A DNA stretch of 50,598 nucleotides from Pseudomonadota bacterium (lineage in GTDB: Bacteria > Pseudomonadota > Alphaproteobacteria > Rhodospirillales > Rhodospirillaceae), in NCBI GenBank assembly GCA_020160875.1, contig JAIUPE010000013.1, positions 1 through 50,598 of the forward strand. The letters are read 5' to 3'. Positions 10,068-17,368 of the stretch are shown in pieces. Position 1 is the first letter of the stretch. Every line of letters starts with the position of its first letter. The notes beneath the pieces were generated by a model. It made no database searches, was not told where the DNA came from, and was given only the letters and a program-made list of their open reading frames with translations. A program made the position numbers and the translations under genes.

Positions 10068-10091
10068 GGGCGCGTTGACGTCAAAACGCCC
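10068..10091 (-). other. 24-nt near-perfect palindrome at the flagellin 3' end
   Basis: The palindrome starts GGGCG, ends CGCCC and has the perfect core TTGACGTCAA (10075-10084). It begins at the flagellin stop codon. The transcript could form a stable hairpin, but no T-run follows. It is either a non-canonical terminator or a protein-binding palindrome. Confidence 0.45.
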
Positions 10092-10981
10092 TAGAACAAC
10101 CGGAAGATCGACTGTTCGGACCGCTGCGCGATGGACAGCGAGATCGTGCCGAGTTGCTGGCGCGTTTGAAGCGACAGAAGGTTCGCCGATTCTTCGTTGA
10201 GATCGGCATTCACCAGCAGCGCGGCGCCCGAAGCCAGCGCGCTGATCATGCTCTGCGTGAAGTCCATGCGAAGCTCCAGCAACGAAGCATTGTTGCCGAA
10301 GCTCTGCGCGGACGTGCGGATGGTCGTTAGCGCCGAATCCAGGCCGCGGATCGCCGCGTTGATGGCCGTGACCGCCGCGGTGCCTGTCTGGCCCCATACC
10401 GTCGTGTCGCCGGCGGTCCCCGTCGCGACAACGGCGTCGTGAACGATCTTTTGGTACTCGGTGTTGGCCAAGCCCGCGATCACGACTTGATTGAGCGCGG
10501 ACGCTTCGGTTCGTTCGTTGAAGTTGACGGTCAGATCGTCGCCGCCGCCGGTGAAGGCCGCGGTGCTGCTCTTGAGCAAGTTGACGCCGTCGAAGCTGGC
10601 GTCTTCCGCCAGGTTGTCGACCTGGCTGCGAAGTTCATTGAATTGGCTGGCGAGCGCCGCGCGCGAGTCCGAGTCCGTAGCCGAGATCGCCGACTGCGCC
10701 AACGCTTTCATCTGCGAGACGAGGGCTTCGATCGACTCCAGGGCTTTGACGGCGGTTGTAACGATGCCCACCCCGTTCGCGATTGTGCTTTTGATGTTGG
10801 TCAGGTCGGTGGCGCGGTCGTTCAGGTTGCGCGCGGTGAAGAACGCCACGGCGTCGTCGATCGCGCTGTTGACCCTGCGGCCGGTGGCGAGACGTGTTTG
10901 TGTGACGTCGATCAGCGACTGCGTGCGCTGTAACGACGATATATTGGTGCGTGTTGCAGAACCGACTGCGATGTCGCTCAT
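10091..10981 (-). CDS. Flagellin
   Basis: This 296-residue flagellin is a subunit of the extracellular filament. The conserved N-terminal D0/D1 helix (NISSLQRTQSLIDVTQTRLATGRRVNSAIDD) and C-terminal D0 helix (LQTRQQLGTISLSIAQRSEQSIFRLF) are both present. The middle is short, so the variable surface domain is reduced, as in many alphaproteobacterial flagellins. ATG at 10981 is chosen because AAGGGG lies 7 nt upstream. A longer reading from GTG at 11011 would begin inside a leader hairpin. The leader is structured and a CtrA-type box lies about 135 bp upstream. No other flagellar gene is in the window. It is tail to tail with the MocR gene. Confidence 0.96.
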   Translation of the reverse strand: MSDIAVGSATRTNISSLQRTQSLIDVTQTRLATGRRVNSAIDDAVAFFTARNLNDRATDLTNIKSTIANGVGIVTTAVKALESIEALVSQMKALAQSAISATDSDSRAALASQFNELRSQVDNLAEDASFDGVNLLKSSTAAFTGGGDDLTVNFNERTEASALNQVVIAGLANTEYQKIVHDAVVATGTAGDTTVWGQTGTAAVTAINAAIRGLDSALTTIRTSAQSFGNNASLLELRMDFTQSMISALASGAALLVNADLNEESANLLSLQTRQQLGTISLSIAQRSEQSIFRLF

Positions 10982-11006
10982 TGCGATTCCCCTTCGAATT
11001 CCCCCC

Positions 11007-11043
11007 ATCACGGAGGCGCTCGATCCTCCTTCTCGGAGGTGAT
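11007..11043 (-). promoter_or_regulatory. Structured 5' leader of the flagellin mRNA
   Basis: On the flagellin strand ATCAC and GTGAT form an outer stem enclosing an inner CTCC/GGAG hairpin with loop GAGAA. The structure ends 25 nt before the flagellin ATG. Alphaproteobacterial flagellin mRNAs can be regulated through their leaders by FlbT, so this is a plausible control element. That link is inference. Confidence 0.4.
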
Positions 11044-11115
11044 GGAACCGCGTTCTGCGGCAGATGCTACTTAGGCGGGCATCTTATTAACTTTTTCCGG
11101 GAAGTGCGAGAGGTC

Positions 11116-11131
11116 GTTAACATTTCGTTAA
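11116..11131 (-). promoter_or_regulatory. CtrA-type box upstream of flagellin
   Basis: On the flagellin strand the sequence is TTAA-CGAAATG-TTAAC, an exact match to the CtrA consensus TTAA-N7-TTAAC. CtrA is the alphaproteobacterial response regulator that controls motility and polarity genes. The site is in the AT-rich part of the gap, about 135 bp before the flagellin start, and could also serve the divergent coiled-coil gene. Confidence 0.65.
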
Positions 11132-11513
11132 TGCTTTGATTTTTATCGCCTTATTGCGACTTTTTAGACACAGCCCCTTCGCGGACCGGCAGCTTGAACA
11201 CACTTTTTTAACAATTTTCGATTACGAGAACGCGTCGGGCTTTACGTCCGTGGCGCGTGTCGCGGGTGCAAAACCAACGCGCGGCGCATAGCGCGGGATG
11301 CTTTTGATCGTTGCGGGTCGCGCGGATTTTGCGCGGTAGCGATGGGCATGAGCGGGCTCCGGTGCCGAGCCCGGGGCCCTCCCCACACTTTCTTAACGTT
11401 CGTGGCCTTACTCTGCAGGCTGGTGGATCGGGCCTGCGATAATGCACGCCCGCACTCATTAATATGAGCCCGGCGTGAACGTCTGAATGAGGCCGGGACG
11501 GGGACAGGTACCG

Positions 11514-14492
11514 ATGGCTCAGGATCTTCACGATGACGGCGCGGTCGATTCCGATGCGCCGATCCATGTCGAGAACAAGTCGTCGCGCGCCGCGCGCATC
11601 AAGAAGCCGCCCTTCGGCCTGAAAGCGCCGCCGGGTGTGGCCGGTATTCCTGCGATTCCCGAAACGCCGTCGGAGCTCGGCGCGGCGCCGGCGCCGCAGG
11701 CGCCGCCCGCCGCAAGCTGGTGGCACGAGGCCGGTAAATCCGTCCTCGCCGGTGCCGTGATCTCCGGCGCGTGGGGCGCGATATTCGCCATCTACATCAC
11801 CGTGGCCGTCGGCTGGGGGCAGTTGTTCACCCTTCTGCCCGACCAGTTCGGTAGCCTTACCGCGACGTTCGTGCTGCCGCTCGCCTTCCTGTGGGTGGTC
11901 ATCGCATATCTCGATCGCGGCCGCGAGCTGCGCCGCGAGAGCGCCGCGCTCCGCGCCCATCTTGCACAGCTCACGTATCCGTCGGCCGAGGGCGAAGCGC
12001 GCGTGAACGCGATTTCGGAATCTCTGCGCGCCCAGGCAAACGCGCTCGTCGCGGCGAGCGAGACCGCCGTACGTCAGATGCAGAAACTGCAGTCTGGATT
12101 CCTGCGCGACACCGAGAAGCTTGCGACCGTGACGGGGACCTTGGAAGCGGGCGCGACTTCGGCCGCCGCCGCGGTGACCGATCAGGTGACAAAGCTTCAG
12201 GCGGTGATTGATTCTGCGGCCGACGTGAATCTCAAGATCGAAGACGGGCTGCGCCGCCAACACGAATTCATCCGCTCGGCCAGTCAGAAGACCCTGGCCG
12301 AAGTACACAGCATGGGCCAGACCCTCGCCGGTCAGGTGAACAGTTTGTCCACGGCGACCGAACGGGCCCGCGGCCAAAGCGCCGCGATCGCGCAGCAACT
12401 CAACGAGCAGGAAAAATCGCTGGCGAAAGCCGGCGAGGCCGCGAGACACTATGCCAATGAAATGGGCAAGGCCGTCGCCGCCAATGCCGAACAGGTCGAG
12501 GAGGCCGCCAAGCGCGCGGAAGCCGTTGTCGGCGAGATCGCCGATAACCTTTCCAGCAAGGCGGGCGGCCTTGAGCATCTTTTCGATCGTCAACGTAGCG
12601 AACTCGCGGCGGCCGGCGACCGGATTGAAGACCAGGCCACCAAGGTCAATATGCGCCTCGGCCAGCAAACCGCGAACCTCGATCAGGTCATGGAGCGCGT
12701 GCTCAGCCGCGTGAAGATCGTCGAGGAGGCCCTCGCGATCCAGACCAAGGAACTCAGCGCCGCGTCCGACGGCGCGGTCGCCAAGCTTCGTACCGTCGAA
12801 AGCATGGTCAAGAAGCAGGCCGATACGGTGGGCGAAGCGGCCGACCGCGTCGAGAACCGTCTCCAGGCCTCCGCCGACGAATTCAATCTCCGTTCCAGAA
12901 TCGTCACCGAGAAGTTCGAACGCGCCACCGCCGATCTCGAGAAGGCGTCGGCCGTCGCGATTGGCCGCGCCGAGGCCATGGGACAGATCTCCGATACCGT
13001 CATCCAGAAGATCGATACGGTCGGCGCGCGCGTGCGCGAGCATGCCGAGCAGCTTGCGAACTCCGCGACCCGTGCCTCCGTGCAGGCGGACAATATCCGC
13101 GACACCCTGCGCCGCCAGAACGACGAAGTCGAAATGGCCGCCAATACGCTCACGACCCATGTGAAACTCAGCGAAACCGCGCTGGCCCAGCAGGCGCGCC
13201 AGATGGGTTCGACGTCGGAGCAGGTGCTGTCGCACGTCCGCTCGATGTCGGACGTCCTCAGCCAGAACTCGTCCGAGCTTATGCAACTCTCGGCCCGTGT
13301 CACCAAAGAGCTGGAGTCCATCCGCGAATCCCTGGAAGCGACCTCGCAAAAAGTCTCAGACACCGTTTCGCACTCGGTCGCCAAGACCAAGGACGTCAGC
13401 CGCGAGATCGGCGCGGAGGTGTCTTCGTTGTCATCCGTCGCGAGCAACGTTTCGAAGGATATGCAGTCGGTCCTCAATCAGCTCGATACCGTGAAGGATT
13501 CTCTGCGGTCGGCGTCCGACGTCGCCTCGGCGCGGATGAAGAACGCCTCCGAAGACTTCAACGATCACGTCTCATCCATCGATAAAGCCGCCTCGCGCGC
13601 CACCGATGTCATGGCTATGGTCGGCGACGGTCTGCGCCAACGCGCGGCCAATATCGATTCCACGGCGGACGACGCGCAGGTGCGCCTCAACGGCTTCCGC
13701 GATGCGCTCCAAAAGCTCATGCTCGATTTCGAGGACGCCACCAACCGCGGCGCCGCGCAGGTCGCGGTGGCCGGCGACAAGATGCGTCAGTCCCTGGGCG
13801 AGTTCGCCGATACGTCGGAAAAGATCGCCGGCGGCACGCGCGCCACGGGCGAGGCGTTCCGGCAGCAACTCCTCACGCTCGGCAAATCGGCCGACGAAGC
13901 CGTCAACCGTGTCGAAGTTGTTCTCAAGACCCTGCGCAAACACGCCGACAGTCTTGTCGAGGCGTCCAACGGCATCACCGAGCAGACCGGAAAGGCCGGT
14001 CAGGTCTTCGCCCGTCAGGTCGACCAGCTCATGGTCTCGGCCACGAAGGCCGCCGACACAGCAAAACAACTCGAGGACGTGCACGACCGCGCGCACACCG
14101 GCAAGTTCCTCGAGAACACGACCTATGTCATCGAGCAGTTGCACTCCATCGCCGTGGATATCGCCCGTATCTTCCAGCCCAGCGTCGAGGAAGAACTGTG
14201 GAAGCGCTATTACAAGGGCGACCAGGCGGTGTTCCTGCGCCACATCACCAAGACTCTCAGCCGCCAGAAGTTCGAAGCCATCCAGCAAAAGTACAAGGCC
14301 GACGAGAAGTTCCGCTCGTACGTCATGCGCTATCTCAAGGAGTATTCGGCCCTGGTCAAACACGCCCGCGCCACCGACCGTGCGGAGGTGCTCACCACGA
14401 CCTTCTCCACCTCCGACATGGGTAAGCTTTACATGCTGCTCAACAAGGCGATGGACGCGGCAATCACGCCCGATACCGGCAACGAGCCGTAG
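11514..14492 (+). CDS. Large membrane-anchored coiled-coil protein, possibly a polarity or growth-pole factor
   Basis: This 992-residue protein has a Pro-rich cytoplasmic N terminus, two membrane segments (about 77-99 and 115-133) and a very long helical coiled-coil region (about 135-850) with alanine-rich, MCP-like or apolipoprotein-like heptads. A globular C-terminal segment follows (about 865-985: QPSVEEELWKRYYKGDQAVF...STSDMGKLYMLLNKAMD). Two helices near the N terminus followed by a long coiled coil is the layout of alphaproteobacterial polarity proteins such as TipN or the growth-pole ring protein. The similarity is architectural and I cannot claim orthology. The start at 11514 follows GGGACAGG. 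An in-frame ATG at 11487 would add nine residues. A shared CtrA-type site with flagellin would suit a polarity role. Confidence 0.85.
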   Translation: MAQDLHDDGAVDSDAPIHVENKSSRAARIKKPPFGLKAPPGVAGIPAIPETPSELGAAPAPQAPPAASWWHEAGKSVLAGAVISGAWGAIFAIYITVAVGWGQLFTLLPDQFGSLTATFVLPLAFLWVVIAYLDRGRELRRESAALRAHLAQLTYPSAEGEARVNAISESLRAQANALVAASETAVRQMQKLQSGFLRDTEKLATVTGTLEAGATSAAAAVTDQVTKLQAVIDSAADVNLKIEDGLRRQHEFIRSASQKTLAEVHSMGQTLAGQVNSLSTATERARGQSAAIAQQLNEQEKSLAKAGEAARHYANEMGKAVAANAEQVEEAAKRAEAVVGEIADNLSSKAGGLEHLFDRQRSELAAAGDRIEDQATKVNMRLGQQTANLDQVMERVLSRVKIVEEALAIQTKELSAASDGAVAKLRTVESMVKKQADTVGEAADRVENRLQASADEFNLRSRIVTEKFERATADLEKASAVAIGRAEAMGQISDTVIQKIDTVGARVREHAEQLANSATRASVQADNIRDTLRRQNDEVEMAANTLTTHVKLSETALAQQARQMGSTSEQVLSHVRSMSDVLSQNSSELMQLSARVTKELESIRESLEATSQKVSDTVSHSVAKTKDVSREIGAEVSSLSSVASNVSKDMQSVLNQLDTVKDSLRSASDVASARMKNASEDFNDHVSSIDKAASRATDVMAMVGDGLRQRAANIDSTADDAQVRLNGFRDALQKLMLDFEDATNRGAAQVAVAGDKMRQSLGEFADTSEKIAGGTRATGEAFRQQLLTLGKSADEAVNRVEVVLKTLRKHADSLVEASNGITEQTGKAGQVFARQVDQLMVSATKAADTAKQLEDVHDRAHTGKFLENTTYVIEQLHSIAVDIARIFQPSVEEELWKRYYKGDQAVFLRHITKTLSRQKFEAIQQKYKADEKFRSYVMRYLKEYSALVKHARATDRAEVLTTTFSTSDMGKLYMLLNKAMDAAITPDTGNEP

Positions 14493-14522
14493 CGGGCGGA
14501 GTCGGATTCAAGCTCGGGTTGG

Positions 14523-15488
14523 TTAGAGCCAGCCCGACTTCTTGAAGCGCCAGTAAAGGAAGGCGCAGGCGCCGGCGATGATGAAAAGCGCCATGGGATA
14601 GCCGTAGTACCATTCGAGTTCAGGCATGTGCTTGAAGTTCATGCCCCACAAGCCCGCAAAGGCCGTCGGAACCGCGAACATACCCGCCCAGGCCGCAAGG
14701 CGCTTGGTTACCTCGTTGTCTTCGATGGTCACCATGGCCAGATTGGCTTGGAGCGCGGCTCCAATCGTATCGCGCAAACTGTCGAGGGACGAGTTCAGCC
14801 GCGTCAGATGGTCGTACACATCGCGGAAGTATTCTTGCGTGTTGTAGCACACCAGCGGCACGCGCCCGCCGTACAGCTTGCCGCTGGCTTCCATCAGCGG
14901 GAACACGGCGTGTTTCATCACCATCACCTTCTGCTTCAGGGCATAAAGGCGCTCGGTATTCTGGCGCGCTAGTCCTTTCGCGAAGATGGCCTCTTCGATG
15001 GTTTCAAGTTCCGTCTCGAGCATATCGATGATGGGAAAATAGCGGTCGACCACCGCGTCCATCAGGGCGTACAGCACGAAGCCGGAGCCGTGTTTCAGAA
15101 GGTGCGGTTCGCGCTCGGCGCGGTCGCGGATGCCCACAAAACTTCTTTGGCTGCCGTTACGGACAGACAAGACATAGTTGTTGCCGACGAACACGGCCAC
15201 TTCGCCGACATTGATTTCCGTGCCGATCTCTTCCACCAGGTGAAACACCGCGAAGATGGAATCGCCGTACTCCTCGATTTTCGGCCGCTGGTGGCCGTTG
15301 CGGGCATCCTCGACCGCAAGTTCGTGCAAACCGAACTCGACGCGCATTTCCTCCAACTCTTCGTTGGTCGCGTCTTTCAGGGCGACCCAGACGAAGGCGT
15401 CGGGAATGGCGAGATACTTGCTGATATCCCCGACCGGGATTTCGGCCAGCTTCTTACCGTCTTTATAGGCGATGCAATTGATGAGCAT
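14523..15488 (-). CDS. corA: CorA-type magnesium/cobalt channel
   Basis: This 321-residue divalent cation channel of the CorA family forms pentamers in the inner membrane for Mg2+ (or Co2+/Ni2+) uptake. It has a long N-terminal cytoplasmic funnel domain, a long helix leading to the pore, and the signature G282-M283-N284 at the end of TM1 (FAGLWGMNFKHMPELEW). TM2 follows (MALFIIAGACAFLYW) and the tail is basic (RFKKSGWL). The acidic loop after GMN is typical. It is convergent with the coiled-coil gene, 30 bp apart. It lies 86 bp downstream of the glycosyltransferase gene on the same strand, which could be a loose operon. No specific regulatory motif is seen. Confidence 0.96.
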   Translation of the reverse strand: MLINCIAYKDGKKLAEIPVGDISKYLAIPDAFVWVALKDATNEELEEMRVEFGLHELAVEDARNGHQRPKIEEYGDSIFAVFHLVEEIGTEINVGEVAVFVGNNYVLSVRNGSQRSFVGIRDRAEREPHLLKHGSGFVLYALMDAVVDRYFPIIDMLETELETIEEAIFAKGLARQNTERLYALKQKVMVMKHAVFPLMEASGKLYGGRVPLVCYNTQEYFRDVYDHLTRLNSSLDSLRDTIGAALQANLAMVTIEDNEVTKRLAAWAGMFAVPTAFAGLWGMNFKHMPELEWYYGYPMALFIIAGACAFLYWRFKKSGWL

Positions 15489-15574
15489 GGAACGACCTAT
15501 TCCCCCAGATACGCGCGCGGTGGGGTCCCGAGACTGAGATCGACGCGGAGATTACGTCCGTTTCCGTGCCCGGT

Positions 15575-17278
15575 CTATCCGCGATGACTGGCGGCGATGC
15601 CGATCAGCGCGGCCTCCAGTTTGCGGCAGAACGTCTCGATCTGAAAGAGAGGCTGCGAAGTAAGATTGGTCGCGAGGCGATCCCGTGCGGCCGTGAGCGC
15701 CGACGCCTTGGTGGCCAGGGTGACGGCCCGTTCCTCGAACTCCAGCGCGTTGCGGCAGATCAAATCGGGCATATCCAGCGCTTTGAGGAAGGAGGTCGCG
15801 ATCCGTGACGCGAAACGCGGGCCTGTAACAGTAAGTACCGGCAGGCCGGCCCACAGGGCGTCCAGCGCCGTGGTCGATGCGTTGAGCCCGAGCGTATCGA
15901 GGAACAGGCCGGCGTGGCGATGGCGCGCGAAATGAACGCTCTTATCCGGCACGCGCGCGGCAAACACCAGCCGGTCGCCTTTAATGCCGCGCGATTCGGC
16001 TTCTTTGCGCAGATTCTCAACGATGCTTTTGCTTTGTGTGATCGAAAGCCAGAGGACGCTCTCCGGCACGCGGCGCAGGATGCGCATCCACAGATCGAAT
16101 GTCGGCGTATCGATTTTTTCCGGATTGTTGAAGGCGCAGAACACGAAGCCGCGCTCCGGCAGGCCTGCTTCGGCGCGCGAAATGTCCGGGCCGATCGGAT
16201 GCGGCGAAGCGGGATGATAGGTTCCCGGCACGCGTACCGTCTTTGCCCGGTAAAAGGCTTCCTCGCCGTGTGGGATCACGGTCTCGTCGGCGAGGATATA
16301 ATCTATGCCGTCGATCTCGCATCCTCCGGCGTGGCCCAGCCAGTACACTTGAATCGGAGCGGGGCGCCGCGCGATGACCGGCAATAGGAAGGTCGTCATA
16401 TAGCCGTCGAGATAGACAAGGATATCCAGGTTCTCGCGCGCGATCGCGCGCAACATCGCGGCCGGTTCTCGTTCGACGTGGAATCGTTCGGCGCCGGCCT
16501 TGATCTGGTCGGTGTACGGATTGGCGTCGCCCGCGGGGTAATAAAAGACGTGGGCCTCGATCTTGGCGCGGTCGTGCGCGGCGAAAAGCGCGCTGGTGAC
16601 GTGGCCGATGGGATGATCTCTAAAATTGTTGGACAGGTACCCGACGCGAAGGCGCCCGGTGGATTTAGGCTGCGCCGTGGCGAGAGGCCCAAACGCGGCG
16701 GCGAGGGTGGCAATCTGTGTATTGAGGGCCGTCGTGACGGCCTTCTCGACCGACGGCGTCAACGGCCGCATGATCGCCTGGTATGCGATCATGGCCAGGT
16801 TGTTGTGGTGGATGGTCAGGAGATCGATCGTCTTTAGAGCGCGGATCAGGAAACGCTCATGCCGGTCGGCGTCGCCGAGCCGTCCCTCGAAGCCGTCCAT
16901 CGCCAGGAGGCGTGTCAGCGCGAGGATCGCCAGCGGGTATTGATGCAGTACCGCTTCGTAGTTCTCGCGGGCCTCGTCCCAGGCGCGCAGATCGTCGGCG
17001 TTTGATGCCAGCTTCAGCAGCATTTCCATCGCCGCGATGGCGTCTTGCACCTTGGCCGTGGCTTCGGCGTGGGTGGGGTCGATGCCCAGGATCCCCTGAT
17101 ATACCGTGGTTGCGTCGGCGGGGCGGTCGAGGTCCATCAGCGTTTCCGCAAGGACCCGCAGAAGCTCGATATTCCGCTGCTCCCGCGGCACGACCGGCCC
17201 GATGAGATCGAGCGCCTGCTGGGCCTGTTCGCGCGCCAGCATGTCCCGCGCCGTTTTGATGATTTCGCTCGTATCCAT
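15575..17278 (-). CDS. SPINDLY/OGT-like GT41 protein glycosyltransferase with TPR-like N terminus
   Basis: This 567-residue protein has a helical TPR-like N terminus (about 1-135, e.g. RVLAETLMDLDRPADATTVY) and a C-terminal two-lobed GT-B domain of the O-GlcNAc-transferase type. Recognisable blocks are RVGYLSNNFRDHPIGH from 211, RPAPIQVYWLGHAGG from 305, FVFCAFNNPEKIDTPTF, and DTLGLNASTTALDALWAGLPV from 461, which aligns with the sugar-nucleotide block. Family members transfer sugars to Ser/Thr of proteins. In Caulobacter the related FlmG modifies flagellin, and a flagellin gene lies about 4.6 kb away here. The ATG at 17278 is divergent from hyuA, 90 bp apart. Longer readings extend antisense into hyuA and are not real. 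The donor sugar is unknown. Confidence 0.92.
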   Translation of the reverse strand: MDTSEIIKTARDMLAREQAQQALDLIGPVVPREQRNIELLRVLAETLMDLDRPADATTVYQGILGIDPTHAEATAKVQDAIAAMEMLLKLASNADDLRAWDEARENYEAVLHQYPLAILALTRLLAMDGFEGRLGDADRHERFLIRALKTIDLLTIHHNNLAMIAYQAIMRPLTPSVEKAVTTALNTQIATLAAAFGPLATAQPKSTGRLRVGYLSNNFRDHPIGHVTSALFAAHDRAKIEAHVFYYPAGDANPYTDQIKAGAERFHVEREPAAMLRAIARENLDILVYLDGYMTTFLLPVIARRPAPIQVYWLGHAGGCEIDGIDYILADETVIPHGEEAFYRAKTVRVPGTYHPASPHPIGPDISRAEAGLPERGFVFCAFNNPEKIDTPTFDLWMRILRRVPESVLWLSITQSKSIVENLRKEAESRGIKGDRLVFAARVPDKSVHFARHRHAGLFLDTLGLNASTTALDALWAGLPVLTVTGPRFASRIATSFLKALDMPDLICRNALEFEERAVTLATKASALTAARDRLATNLTSQPLFQIETFCRKLEAALIGIAASHRG

Positions 17279-17368
17279 GGCCCCGTTATATCGCCCTTTT
17301 CCGCCTCGACGCCCGCATTTCCGCCGGGATATCGTCTTTACCAACGCATCCGGGGGAGCGCACGTACA

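Larger units (their letters stand above)
10982..11513. promoter_or_regulatory. Divergent intergenic region between flagellin and the coiled-coil membrane protein
   Basis: This gene-free stretch of about 530 bp holds the structured flagellin leader (11007-11043) and a CtrA-type box (11116-11131). An AT-rich patch (11085-11220) probably contains the flagellin promoter, although I could not find a convincing sigma-28 or sigma-54 pair. The part next to the coiled-coil gene (11221-11513) is GC-rich, with a small CTCAT/ATGAG hairpin at 11455-11468. I see no gene in it. Confidence 0.5.

Noticed and set aside
11208-13349. Long antisense ORF of 713 codons opposite the coiled-coil gene
   Set aside because: High-GC shadow reading. 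The plus-strand product has clear membrane and coiled-coil structure, and the antisense product has no recognisable domain.
14515-14534. Bidirectional terminator between the coiled-coil gene and corA
   Set aside because: GGGTTGG/CCAGCCC gives a 7-bp stem, but it overlaps the corA coding end and has no T-run on either strand.
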